A stretch of 64,000 nucleotides of DNA from the NCBI RefSeq assembly GCF_020859565.1, contig NZ_JAJHUO010000001.1:304728-368727 (forward strand). The letters run 5' to 3'. Numbering within the stretch: position 1 is the first letter of the stretch; every line of letters starts with the position of its first letter. The notes below the pieces were generated by a model. It saw only the letters and a program-made list of their open reading frames with translations. It was not told the DNA's origin and made no database searches. The position numbers and the translations under genes were made by a program. This document shows, in pieces, positions 26,514 to 34,362 of this stretch. This DNA comes from Saccharothrix luteola (lineage in GTDB: Bacteria; Actinomycetota; Actinomycetes; Mycobacteriales; Pseudonocardiaceae).

Positions 26514-27567
26514 CGTGTGGTCGACGGCGGACGTCGAGCGGTTGGCCGCCGAGCGGTCGGCGCCGGACGTGTGGGACTACATCGCGGGCGGCAGCGGTGA
26601 GGAGGTCACGCTCGCCGCGAACCGGGCCGCGTTGGACCGGGTCGCGGTCGTGCCGCGGGCGCTGGTGGACGTCTCGACCTGCGACACGGGCTGCGAGCTG
26701 TTCGGTGTCACGTCGACGCTGCCGCTGGCCGTGGCTCCGATGGCCTACCAGCGGCTGATCCACGACGGTGGCGAGCGCGCGGTCGCGGCCGCCGCGGCGG
26801 CGGCCGGTGTGCCGTACGTCGTGAGCACGCTGAGCTCCGACCCGATCGAGGACGTGGCCGCGGCGGGCGGCACGACGTGGTTCCAGCTGTACTGGCTGCG
26901 CGACCGCGAGGTGATGGTGAAGCTGCTGCGCCGTGCCGAGGAGGTGGGGTGCGGTGCGGTGGTGCTGACGGTCGACGTGCCGGTGCTCGGGCGGCGGCTG
27001 CGGGACCTGCGCAACGGGTTCGCGCTGCCGTCCTGGGTGAAGCCGGTGAACACCGACGGCGAGGTGGGTGAGCGGGTGGAGGGCGACTCGGTGATCGCCC
27101 GGCACACCAGCGCGGTGTTCGACCCGTCGTTGAACTGGCGTGACCTGGAGTGGATCCGGGCGCGCACGAGTCTGCCGCTGGTGGTCAAGGGGGTGCTCGA
27201 CGCGGGGGACGCGGCGCGGGCCGTCGACCTCGGGGTGCAGGGTGTGGTGGTGTCCAACCACGGTGGGCGGCAGTTGGACGGTGCGGTGCCGAGTGCGGTC
27301 GCACTGCCGGCGGTCGTCGCCGCGGTGGGCGGGCGGTGCCCGGTGCTGCTGGACAGCGGGGTTCGCAGCGGGGTGGACGTCTTGCGGGCGTTGGCGCTCG
27401 GGGCCGCGGCGGTGCTGGTCGGCAGGCCCGTCCTGTGGGGACTCGCGGCGGGTGGTGAGCAGGGTGTGACAGCGGTGCTGGACGTGCTGCGGGCCGAGTT
27501 CGAGACGGCGCTGCGCCTGGCGGGCTGCCCGGACGTGGCCTCGGCCCGTCACCTCACCGTCGCGTGA
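26506..27567 (+). CDS. hmo: 4-hydroxymandelate oxidase (FMN-dependent)
   Basis: A 353-residue FMN-dependent alpha-hydroxy-acid oxidase. The family blocks are DVWDYIAGGSGEE, LAVAPMAYQRL, FQLYWLRDRE, VLTVDVPVLGRRLRD, then the active-site block PLVVKGVLDAGDA (Lys), VVVSNHGGRQLDGA (His-Gly-Gly-Arg) and LLDSGVRSGVDVLRALALGA. It resembles the Hmo enzymes of glycopeptide and nocardicin pathways, which oxidise L-4-hydroxymandelate to 4-hydroxyphenylglyoxylate. HmaS and HpgT genes 4-9 kb away support that choice over lactate oxidase. It overlaps the exporter gene by 8 bp, and its stop lies in the first arm of a nested hairpin. Confidence 0.85.
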   Translation: MRDVWSTADVERLAAERSAPDVWDYIAGGSGEEVTLAANRAALDRVAVVPRALVDVSTCDTGCELFGVTSTLPLAVAPMAYQRLIHDGGERAVAAAAAAAGVPYVVSTLSSDPIEDVAAAGGTTWFQLYWLRDREVMVKLLRRAEEVGCGAVVLTVDVPVLGRRLRDLRNGFALPSWVKPVNTDGEVGERVEGDSVIARHTSAVFDPSLNWRDLEWIRARTSLPLVVKGVLDAGDAARAVDLGVQGVVVSNHGGRQLDGAVPSAVALPAVVAAVGGRCPVLLDSGVRSGVDVLRALALGAAAVLVGRPVLWGLAAGGEQGVTAVLDVLRAEFETALRLAGCPDVASARHLTVA

Positions 27568-27702
27568 GTCCTACGCTCACGCCGCGAGAGTCCTACGTTC
27601 AGAGCACCTGAGTTCAACGCTCACGCCTAACGCCGTTCGCCGTGAGCGTTGAACTCATGGTCCGCGAGCGTAGGACTCTCGGCACGTGGACGTAGGACTC
27701 AC
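27564..27702. terminator. triple nested inverted repeat between convergent genes
   Basis: Three pairs of perfect complementary arms are arranged concentrically: 12 bp (27564-27575 with 27691-27702), 13 bp (27585-27597 with 27669-27681) and 17 bp (27609-27625 with 27641-27657, loop 15). The outer arms contain the stop codons of hmo and of the esterase. The units share related cores (GAGTCCTACG; GAGTTCAACG). It should act as a bidirectional terminator. There is no U-tract, as is usual in high-GC actinomycetes. Confidence 0.75.
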
Positions 27703-28598
27703 GGGATCGTGAGGTGCTGCCGCAGGAAGGTGGCGACCTCGGCCCTGGCTTCACGTGCCGCGTCCACGACACCCGACATGGCGAAGAAGCCGTGCGCCAC
27801 ACCGTCGTAGCGCGTGGCGACCACGGGCACACCGGCCTCACGCAGGCGTTCGGCGTACTGCTCCCCCTCGTCGCGGAGCGGGTCGTGCTCGGCCGTGATC
27901 ACCAGGGCCGGCGGTAGGCCGGTCAGGTCCTCGGCCAGCAGCGGCGAGACGAGTGGGTTTCGGCCGTCGTCCGGGCTCGCCAGGTAGTGGCTCCAGTACC
28001 ACGCGACGGACCGGCGGTTGAACGCGGCGGGGTCGTCGTTGACCCGCATGGACTCCGTCCCGCCCCGGTGGTCGGTGTTGGGGTAGACCAGCACTTGCGC
28101 GGCGAGCGCGAGTTCGCCGCGGGTGCCGAGGGCGGTCACGGCCGCCAGGTTGCCGCCCGCGCTGTCACCGGCCACGGCGAGGCGGTCGGGGTCGACGCCG
28201 AGGGAGGCGGCGTTCGCCGCGATCCAGGCGACGGCCGTGCGGCAGTCGTCCACGGCGGCGGGGAACTTGTGCTCGGGCGCCAGGCGGTAGCCGACGGTGA
28301 TCACCTGGCACGGCACCGCGTTGGCCAGCGCGCGGCAGATCTCGTCGGACGTCTCGATGCTCCCGAGCGCCCAGCCGCCGCCGAAGAAGTAGACCACGGT
28401 GGGCAGGGGCTCGGCCGTGTCCACCGGCCGGTAGATCCGGATCGGCAGGTCGCCGTCCGGTCCGGGCAGGTGGTGGTCGGTGACGTGGCGCACCGGCTCG
28501 CCCTGGCCCGCCGCCGCCCGGATCGCCGCGAGGTCGGCCTCACGGGCTTCCTCGACCGAGAGCGTGTACAGCGGCCGGACCTGCGGGTCCAGTGACAT
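27699..28598 (-). CDS. alpha/beta hydrolase, hormone-sensitive-lipase family
   Basis: A 299-residue cytosolic esterase. The oxyanion-hole motif is YFFGGGWALGS (the usual HGGG has become FGGG), the nucleophile elbow is VAGDSAGGNLAA, the acid lies in VITAEHDPLRDEGE, and His is in YDGVAHGFFAM. It is the last gene of the long minus-strand biosynthetic operon, 15 bp after the E1 beta gene. It may hydrolyse an ester or lactone in the pathway or inactivate the product; no specific substrate is evident. Confidence 0.85.
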   Translation of the reverse strand: MSLDPQVRPLYTLSVEEAREADLAAIRAAAGQGEPVRHVTDHHLPGPDGDLPIRIYRPVDTAEPLPTVVYFFGGGWALGSIETSDEICRALANAVPCQVITVGYRLAPEHKFPAAVDDCRTAVAWIAANAASLGVDPDRLAVAGDSAGGNLAAVTALGTRGELALAAQVLVYPNTDHRGGTESMRVNDDPAAFNRRSVAWYWSHYLASPDDGRNPLVSPLLAEDLTGLPPALVITAEHDPLRDEGEQYAERLREAGVPVVATRYDGVAHGFFAMSGVVDAAREARAEVATFLRQHLTIP

Positions 28599-28613
28599 GC
28601 GGACCTCCCGTGG

Positions 28614-29585
28614 TCAGTGTTTCAGCACCTTCTGGATCGCGGCCGTCAGCTGGGCGCGATCGGGCTGCACGGCGTGGTCCAACGCGAGGGCGAACGGCAC
28701 CACGGCGCCGTCCGGCCTGGTCACCCGGACCGGCGGGGCGAGCAGGTCGAACCGCTCGGCCGCGGTGGCGAGGACCTCGGCCGCGATGCCGCACATGCGG
28801 TTGGAGTCGTCGACCACCACCAGTCGACCGGTCCGCGCCACCGACGCGGCCAGCCCGTCCCAGTCGAACGGGTACGCGGTGCGCGGGTCGAACACCTCGA
28901 CCGACACCTCACCGGCCAGTTCATCGGCGACCGCGAGCGCGTCGTGCACGAGGTGCCCGACCGCGACGACCGTGACGTCCTCGCCCTCGCGGTGGATCCG
29001 GCCGACGCCGAGCGGCACCGGGGCCAGCGCGTCGAAGTCGACGTCCACCCGCACCCCGAGCGCCGCCGCCGGCGCGAACACCACCACCGGGTCGTCGTCC
29101 CGGACGGCGGTGACCAGCAGGCCGTAGGCGTCCTCGGGGGTGGCGGGCACGACCGTCTTCACGCCCGCGTGGGCGAACAGGGCGTACGGGTGGTCGGAGT
29201 GCTGCCCGGCCCAACCGGTCTTCGACCCGGAGCCGGGCACCAGGTAGGTCACCGGCACGCGGGCCTGACCACCGGTCATCAGCGAGAACTTGTGCGCCTG
29301 GTTGACGATCTGCTCGAACGCCAGGTACAGCAGCGCCGGGATCTGGAACTCGATCACCGGCCGCCGCCCGCGCAACGCCGCCCCGGTGGCGAAGCTCGTG
29401 AACGCCTGCTCCGACAGCGGCGTGTCGAGCACCCGGTCCGGCCCGAACCTCTTGAGCAGGCCCGCGGTCACGTTCGAGACCGCCACGCGGACGTCCTCGC
29501 CCAGCACGAACACCGCCGGATCGCGCGCCAGCTCGTCACCGAGCGCCCGGTTGAGCGCCTTCTGGTAGGACAACCACGGCATCAC
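28614..29585 (-). CDS. alpha-ketoacid dehydrogenase E1 beta-like subunit
   Basis: A 323-residue transketolase-like protein of the pyruvate/branched-chain dehydrogenase E1 beta family: SYQKALNRALGDELARDPAV, FVLGEDVRVA, GAALRGRRPVIEFQ, then SGSKTGWAGQHSDHPYALFAH, where the conserved His pair aligns, and the C-terminal LVVVDDSNRMCG. It pairs with the E1 alpha gene, which it overlaps by 4 bp. Similar pairs (PglB/PglC) occur in L-phenylglycine biosynthesis. No E2 or E3 gene is linked, so the acceptor of the acyl group after decarboxylation is unknown. Confidence 0.87.
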   Translation of the reverse strand: MMPWLSYQKALNRALGDELARDPAVFVLGEDVRVAVSNVTAGLLKRFGPDRVLDTPLSEQAFTSFATGAALRGRRPVIEFQIPALLYLAFEQIVNQAHKFSLMTGGQARVPVTYLVPGSGSKTGWAGQHSDHPYALFAHAGVKTVVPATPEDAYGLLVTAVRDDDPVVVFAPAAALGVRVDVDFDALAPVPLGVGRIHREGEDVTVVAVGHLVHDALAVADELAGEVSVEVFDPRTAYPFDWDGLAASVARTGRLVVVDDSNRMCGIAAEVLATAAERFDLLAPPVRVTRPDGAVVPFALALDHAVQPDRAQLTAAIQKVLKH

Positions 29586-30580
29586 CCACCACCGCCCGGA
29601 CGCGCCCGCATCCCGGTGGCGTACAGGTGGTCGAGCGCGCCCACCGGGTCGGGGTGGGGGCTGTCGAGCGCGAACGCGACCGCCGCGTCCACAGTGGACT
29701 CGACTTCGGCGTCGACCCTGGTCCGCTCCTCACCGGTCAGCCGCGCGCCCTGGATCTCGACCGGATCCCTTTCGCGTCCGCTGTGGACCTCGTCGTCGTC
29801 GCGGTAGCGGACCCGGGCTCTGTGCTCCCACGTGTGGTGCGCGTCGAACCGGTAGGTCAGGCACTCGACCAATGATGGCCCGCCGCCCGCACGAGCGCGG
29901 TCCACCGCCTCACGTGCCGCGTCGAGCACCGTGCGCGGGTCCATCCCGTCCACCGTCACCGACGGCATCCCGAACGCCGCGCCACGCCCGGTGATCGTGC
30001 CCGCCACCGCGTCGGCGACGGTCAGGGTGGTGGCGTAACCGTTGTTCTCGCAGACGAACAGCGCCGGCAACCGCCACAGGGCGGCCAGGTTCATGGCCTC
30101 CAGCAGCACGCCCTGGTTGACCGCGCCGTCACCGAAGAAGCTCACCGCGACCTGGTCGCCGCCCTCCTGCCGGGCGGCCCAGGCCGCCCCCGCGGTGATC
30201 GCGCCGTTCGCGCCGACGATCGCGTTCGCGCCGAGGATGCCCAACGCGAAGTCCGCGGCGTGCATCGATCCGCCGCGCCCCCGGTTCAGGCCGGTGGCGC
30301 GGCCGGCCAGCTCGGCGAGCACCCTGGCGGGATCGGCGCCCTTCGCGAGCACGTGCCCGTGCCCGCGGTGGGTGCTCGTGATCATGTCGTCCTCGCGCAG
30401 CGCCGCGCAGACACCGGCCGCGATGGCTTCCTGGCCCGTGTACGGGTGGATGCCGCCGACGATGTCGCCGGAGCGGACGAGCTCGACCGCCCGCTCCTCG
30501 AACCGGCGGATCAGCCGCACCGTCCGGTACAGGCCGATGTCGGTGTCCGGCGCCGGCCGCACCACGGTCAGGCCCGCCAC
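29582..30580 (-). CDS. alpha-ketoacid dehydrogenase E1 alpha-like subunit (ThDP)
   Basis: A 332-residue E1 alpha homologue: LIRRFEERAVELVRSGDIVGG, STHRGHGHVLAKGAD, GGSMHAADF, and the thiamine-diphosphate motif FFGDGAVNQGVLLEAMNLAALW, completed by CENNGYA. RFDAHHTWEHRARVRYR is the phosphorylation-loop region. With the beta subunit it should decarboxylate a 2-oxo acid. In this cluster the likely substrates are an arylglyoxylate from Hmo or an arylpyruvate. The GTG start overlaps the dioxygenase gene by 13 bp. Confidence 0.87.
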   Translation of the reverse strand: MAGLTVVRPAPDTDIGLYRTVRLIRRFEERAVELVRSGDIVGGIHPYTGQEAIAAGVCAALREDDMITSTHRGHGHVLAKGADPARVLAELAGRATGLNRGRGGSMHAADFALGILGANAIVGANGAITAGAAWAARQEGGDQVAVSFFGDGAVNQGVLLEAMNLAALWRLPALFVCENNGYATTLTVADAVAGTITGRGAAFGMPSVTVDGMDPRTVLDAAREAVDRARAGGGPSLVECLTYRFDAHHTWEHRARVRYRDDDEVHSGRERDPVEIQGARLTGEERTRVDAEVESTVDAAVAFALDSPHPDPVGALDHLYATGMRARPGGGG

Positions 30581-31476
30581 ACCGGAGGGCAGAACTCCGG
30601 GTCGGCGTAGTCGGGCCTGCCGTCCGGGGTGCGGCGCACGACGGAGTCGTGGTTGTAGAAGGCGAGGCTGCCGTCGGAGAGGGGGAACTCGCGGTAGGCG
30701 TTGTCACCGTCCTGGAGGTGCAGCGAGATGGCCTGCCGCGGCCGGGCCGCGCGGTTGGGTCCGCTGCCGTGGTAGGTGCGGCAGTGGTGGAAGCTCATGT
30801 GCCCCTTGGGGATGATCATCGGGATCTTGGTCACCTGCGTGCCGTTGTGCGCCGCGTTGACCGAGAGCAGGTCCTCCAGGTGGTTCGCGTCCCGCTCGGC
30901 GAAGTGCTTGGTCGCGCTGTCGTCCGAGCCGACCTCCTCCCAGCGGTGGCTGCCGTCGACCATGGTGATCGTGCCCAGTTCCTCGTCGCAGTCGTGGAGC
31001 GGGATGAACGCGGTGAGCATCCGGTCCGACGAGGACGACGACCAGTAGTGCTTGTCGAAGTGCCAGGGCACGACGTTGGACGGCTCCGCGGCGATCGGCG
31101 GCTTGTAGATCAGGGTCGACTGGAACACCCGGATCTCGTCGGCCTGCGCCAGGCGTGCGGCCACCGCGCCGAGCAGCGGCTTGAGCAACGCCTTGGCGAT
31201 GCCGTCGCTCTCGTAGTGCACGTAGTCGTTGTGCCGCTGCACGTCGCCGTCCTCGGGCGTCCAGTAGGCCAGCCGGGGAGGTCGGGTCGGCAGCCGGCGG
31301 CTCCGCTCACCCGAGTAGTACCGGTCGACCGCGGCGGCCAGCTCGTCCACCTCGTCGTCGGTGAAGACCTTCTTGGACAGGTACCAGCCGTGCTCGGCGT
31401 AGAACCGGACCTCGTCGTCGGTCGGGAGCAGGGCGCGCTCCTGCTCGGTCAGCGTGAACTCGTGCACCGTGGTCAC
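30568..31476 (-). CDS. phytanoyl-CoA-type Fe(II)/2-oxoglutarate dioxygenase
   Basis: A 302-residue PhyH-family oxygenase. The iron triad is visible: His-x-Asp in VVPWHFDKHYW and the distal His in FHHCRTYHGSGPNRA; an Arg in ARPRQAISLHL would bind 2-oxoglutarate. The N-terminal block EVRFYAEHGWYLSKKVFTDDEVDEL is typical. Such enzymes hydroxylate, epoxidise or halogenate pathway intermediates; the His-x-Asp rather than His-x-Ala/Gly argues for hydroxylation and against halogenation. It sits between HmaS and E1 alpha in the operon. Confidence 0.87.
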   Translation of the reverse strand: MTTVHEFTLTEQERALLPTDDEVRFYAEHGWYLSKKVFTDDEVDELAAAVDRYYSGERSRRLPTRPPRLAYWTPEDGDVQRHNDYVHYESDGIAKALLKPLLGAVAARLAQADEIRVFQSTLIYKPPIAAEPSNVVPWHFDKHYWSSSSSDRMLTAFIPLHDCDEELGTITMVDGSHRWEEVGSDDSATKHFAERDANHLEDLLSVNAAHNGTQVTKIPMIIPKGHMSFHHCRTYHGSGPNRAARPRQAISLHLQDGDNAYREFPLSDGSLAFYNHDSVVRRTPDGRPDYADPEFCPPVWRA

Positions 31477-31480
31477 CCCT

Positions 31481-32563
31481 TCAGCCGGCCGTCGTGCCGG
31501 ACAGTTCGCCCTGCTTCGCCTCGTACAGCGCCTTGATGTTCCCGCTGCCGAAGGTCAGCGCGCCCCGTCGCTCGATGATCTCCAGGAACAACGTCCGGCG
31601 CACGTGCATCGACTCGGTGAAGATCTGCAGCAGCTGGCCCCAGTGGTCCCGGTCGACCAGCACGCCGAGCTCGCGCAGCTCGTCCAGCGGTGCGTCCAGG
31701 TGGCCGACCCGATCTTCGAGCGTGTCGTAGTAGGTGCTCGGCGTGCCGAGGAACCGCACGCCCTTGTCGCCGAGCGTGCCCACCGCCTTGACGATGTCGT
31801 CGGTGCCGAACGCGACGTGCTGCACGCCCGCGCCCGCGTGCCAGGTCAGGAAGTTGTCGATCTGGCCGGGCCGGCGCTGCGGATCGGGCTCGATCAACGT
31901 GAAGGTGACCTGCCCGGACGGGCTCTGCACCACCTTGGAGTCCATGCCCTGGCCACCGACCTCGACGTACTCCTCGAAGATCTGCGTGAAGCCGAACACG
32001 TCCACGTAGTACCCGGCGGTCGGGGCGAGGCCGCCCGCGGGCACGCAGATCGCGATGTGGTCGATGGTGCGCAGCAGCTTGTCGTCCGTTTGCGGTTCGG
32101 GGTCGGTCACCTCGATCGCGCCGGGCAGGAACGCGCGCCGCGAGCCGTGCCGCTCGACCAGGCGGTGCGTCACGTCGGAGAAACCGGACACCTCGGCCGT
32201 GATCACCCGCTGGTCGCCCGCCCCTTCGGCCACGTACTCGCGTGGCGGCGAGACCGATTCGGCGCCGCGCTCGGTGAGGCCGCGGTAGGCGGCTTCGACG
32301 TCGTCCACGCCGATCCCGATGACCGCCACGCCGTCGCCGTGCCGGCGCACGTACTCGGTCGCCGGGTGGTCGGGCACCAGACCGGTGGTCAGGACGACCT
32401 GGATGTCGCCCTGCCGCAGCAGCAGCGAGCGCCGGTCCTCCAGCCCGGTCTCGGGGCCGCCCTGGCCGCACACCTTGAACCCGAAGGCGGTGCAGAGGTA
32501 GAACGCCGCTTGCCTCGCATCGCCCACGTACAGCTCGATGTGGTCAATCCCGGAGATGTTCAT
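31481..32563 (-). CDS. hmaS: 4-hydroxymandelate synthase
   Basis: A 360-residue member of the HPPD/HmaS family of iron dioxygenases, two vicinal-oxygen-chelate domains. The iron ligands are His in RTIDHIAICVP, His in AGVQHVAFGTDDI and Glu in LFLEIIERRG. The residues TFTLIEPDP, where HPPD usually has an Asn-Glu-Pro form, favour HmaS, as do hmo and hpgT nearby. It converts 4-hydroxyphenylpyruvate to 4-hydroxymandelate. It overlaps the ACP gene by 20 bp and lies 4 bp before the dioxygenase. Confidence 0.87.
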   Translation of the reverse strand: MNISGIDHIELYVGDARQAAFYLCTAFGFKVCGQGGPETGLEDRRSLLLRQGDIQVVLTTGLVPDHPATEYVRRHGDGVAVIGIGVDDVEAAYRGLTERGAESVSPPREYVAEGAGDQRVITAEVSGFSDVTHRLVERHGSRRAFLPGAIEVTDPEPQTDDKLLRTIDHIAICVPAGGLAPTAGYYVDVFGFTQIFEEYVEVGGQGMDSKVVQSPSGQVTFTLIEPDPQRRPGQIDNFLTWHAGAGVQHVAFGTDDIVKAVGTLGDKGVRFLGTPSTYYDTLEDRVGHLDAPLDELRELGVLVDRDHWGQLLQIFTESMHVRRTLFLEIIERRGALTFGSGNIKALYEAKQGELSGTTAG

Positions 32564-32840
32564 CAGGCATCCCGATCACTTCCCGGAGCACGTCAACGGC
32601 TCCCGAGACGGTGGTCATGCGGCCGTACTGGCCGCTGTCGAGTTCCATGCGCACGCCGTAGCGCTGTTCCACCTGGTGCACGAGCCAGGCCAGCTCCATC
32701 GACTCGATCAGCTCGGGGACGTCGTCCGCCGGTCTGCCGTCGAGGCTGGCGAGCATCGCCAGGATGTCGTCCCGATCGGGGGTGCCGTCCTGGCTCACCG
32801 CGGCACCGCGTTCCCCGCCGTCGTCCCCCGCTGTCCTCAT
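32544..32840 (-). CDS. acyl/peptidyl carrier protein
   Basis: A 98-residue discrete carrier protein. The phosphopantetheine Ser is in ELIESMELAWLVHQVEQRYGV, and the C-terminal helix is SGAVDVLREVIGM. It begins four bases after the stop of the adenylating enzyme and has an AAGGTGA ribosome site before the chosen ATG, so ligase and carrier are a natural pair. It most likely receives the acyl or aminoacyl group activated by that ligase. The N-terminal 20 residues are polar and disordered-looking. Confidence 0.82.
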   Translation of the reverse strand: MRTAGDDGGERGAAVSQDGTPDRDDILAMLASLDGRPADDVPELIESMELAWLVHQVEQRYGVRMELDSGQYGRMTTVSGAVDVLREVIGMPDEHLRD

Positions 32841-32844
32841 CGGA

Positions 32845-34254
32845 TCACCTTCCACCACGCGCGACCTCGCGGAGCACCGAGCGGTCGCGAACCAGCTTTC
32901 CCGTCGTGGTGCGCGGCATCGCGTCGAGCACGTGCACCCGACGTGGCCTCTTGTAAGCGGCGAGCCGTTCGGCCAGCCCCGCCTGGACGGTCGCCGCCGT
33001 GGCCGGGGCGTCGAGCTGCGCGTAGGCCGTGATCACGTCATCGTGCAGCACGACGGCCGCGACCACCCCGGGCAGTTCGGCCAGCGTCGCCTCCACCTCG
33101 GTCAGGTCGACCTTCAGCCCGCCGACCGACACCTGCGAGTCGAGGCGCCCCTTGACCGTCACCAGGCCGGTGTCCGGGTCGACGGCGCCCGCGTCCCTGG
33201 TGCGCAGCCAGCCGTCGGCCCAGCGGTCCGGGTCGGACAGACCGACGTAGGGCGACTGCGGCCGGCTCACCAGCAGCTCGCCGTCGCGCTCGACCACCGC
33301 GAGGCCCGGCGCGGGGGTGAGCGCGGGCCGGTGCTCGCCGAACAGGTCGGTCGCGATCACGCCGACCTCGGTCATCCCCCACATGTTGCCCAGCGGCACG
33401 CCGTACTTGTCCGTGAAGGCGGTCGCGGCCGCGGCGGGCACCGCTTCGCCACCGGTGGTCATGCGCTTGAGCTGCGGCAGGGACGGGGGGTCCACAACGG
33501 ACGCGAGCAGACCGATGTGGAACGGCACGCCCAGCACCGTCGCCGGTGTGGCTTCGGCCGCCACCGCGTCCAGCACGCTGTCGCCGGTGAGCCGTTCGGG
33601 CGGTCTGACCTGCACGCCCGCGTGCAGGCCGTAGAGCAGCGCGCCGACGAGCCCGAGGACGTGCACCATCGAGGCCAGCACGACGATCCGCTCGCCCGGC
33701 AGCGGCACGCCGTCGATCCGGGTGTACCGCTCGACCTCGGCGATCAGGTCGGCGGCCGTGCGGCCGATCACCTTGGACGGACCGGTGGAGCCGGAGCTGA
33801 ACTGGATCACCGCGTGCGGTGTCGCCGCGGGACGGCCGGGGCGGGTCGTGACGGTCTCCTCCACCTCGGCGAACGCGCTGAGCGGGCTGCTGGTGATCCG
33901 TCCCGGCTCGACCACCACCTGCGGTGCGAGCCTGCCGAGCGCGGCGTCGACCTCGAACGCGGTCAGCCGGTGGTCGAGGAGGCTGACCTGGGCGCCGATG
34001 CGCCACCCGGCGAGCAGGTTGGCCACGTACGCCACCGACGGCGGCAGGCGCAGCGCGAGCGACCCGCCCGCGCGCAGTCCCGCCTCCGCCAGGCGCGCCT
34101 GCCGGTCGGTGACCATCCGGCGCAGCGCGGCCCGGTCGACCGGGCCGCCCGAATACAGGCAGACATCGTCGTCCGCGCCGCGGAGCAGGATCTCGTCCAC
34201 CCATTCCGGACTCGTCCCGAGTTCGAATCCGGGCGACGCCAGGCCTTTTGTCAT
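32845..34254 (-). CDS. adenylate-forming ligase (discrete A-domain-like) 1
   Basis: A 469-residue AMP-forming enzyme, short for the family. The P-loop-like A3 motif is VIQFSSGSTGPSKVIG; A5 is NMWGMTEVGVIA; the hinge and A8 region read DSQVSVGGLKVDLTEVEA; and the catalytic A10 Lys is in PRTTTGKLVRDRS. It should adenylate a carboxylic acid and load the ACP encoded four bases downstream. In this operon an aroyl acid or hydroxyphenylglycine is a reasonable guess, but the pocket residues do not give a recognisable code. Confidence 0.85.
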   Translation of the reverse strand: MTKGLASPGFELGTSPEWVDEILLRGADDDVCLYSGGPVDRAALRRMVTDRQARLAEAGLRAGGSLALRLPPSVAYVANLLAGWRIGAQVSLLDHRLTAFEVDAALGRLAPQVVVEPGRITSSPLSAFAEVEETVTTRPGRPAATPHAVIQFSSGSTGPSKVIGRTAADLIAEVERYTRIDGVPLPGERIVVLASMVHVLGLVGALLYGLHAGVQVRPPERLTGDSVLDAVAAEATPATVLGVPFHIGLLASVVDPPSLPQLKRMTTGGEAVPAAAATAFTDKYGVPLGNMWGMTEVGVIATDLFGEHRPALTPAPGLAVVERDGELLVSRPQSPYVGLSDPDRWADGWLRTRDAGAVDPDTGLVTVKGRLDSQVSVGGLKVDLTEVEATLAELPGVVAAVVLHDDVITAYAQLDAPATAATVQAGLAERLAAYKRPRRVHVLDAMPRTTTGKLVRDRSVLREVARGGR

Positions 34255-34295
34255 CAGGTCTCCCGCCTGGTCCCGCGCAGCTCTTCGAAAAGTTT

Positions 34296-34310
34296 CGCAG
34301 AAGTTCTGCG
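34296..34310. promoter_or_regulatory. 7-1-7 palindrome upstream of ligase-ACP-hmaS genes
   Basis: CGCAGAA and TTCTGCG face each other around a single base, in a 108-base gap of the long minus-strand operon. The site is 42 bp before the ligase ATG and is flanked by unusually AT-rich DNA. It may be an operator for an internal promoter, or a processing hairpin. A TTGATC overlapping one arm could be a -35 box on the minus strand. Confidence 0.4.
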
Positions 34311-34362
34311 ATCAATCACGGTCCGAGTGGGCAGAATCGTACGTCACGGTTCACCCGACGCA

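Noticed and set aside
27564-27702. Short CRISPR-like array
   Set aside because: The repeated words alternate in orientation and pair with each other as nested hairpins; repeat length and spacing are irregular and no cas gene is nearby.
28614-30580. A primary-metabolism pyruvate or branched-chain dehydrogenase
   Set aside because: There is no E2 or E3 gene, and the pair is embedded in the overlapping biosynthetic operon, so a dedicated pathway role is more likely.
30568-31476. Non-haem iron halogenase
   Set aside because: The iron-binding motif is His-x-Asp, whereas these halogenases have Gly or Ala in place of the carboxylate to make room for chloride.
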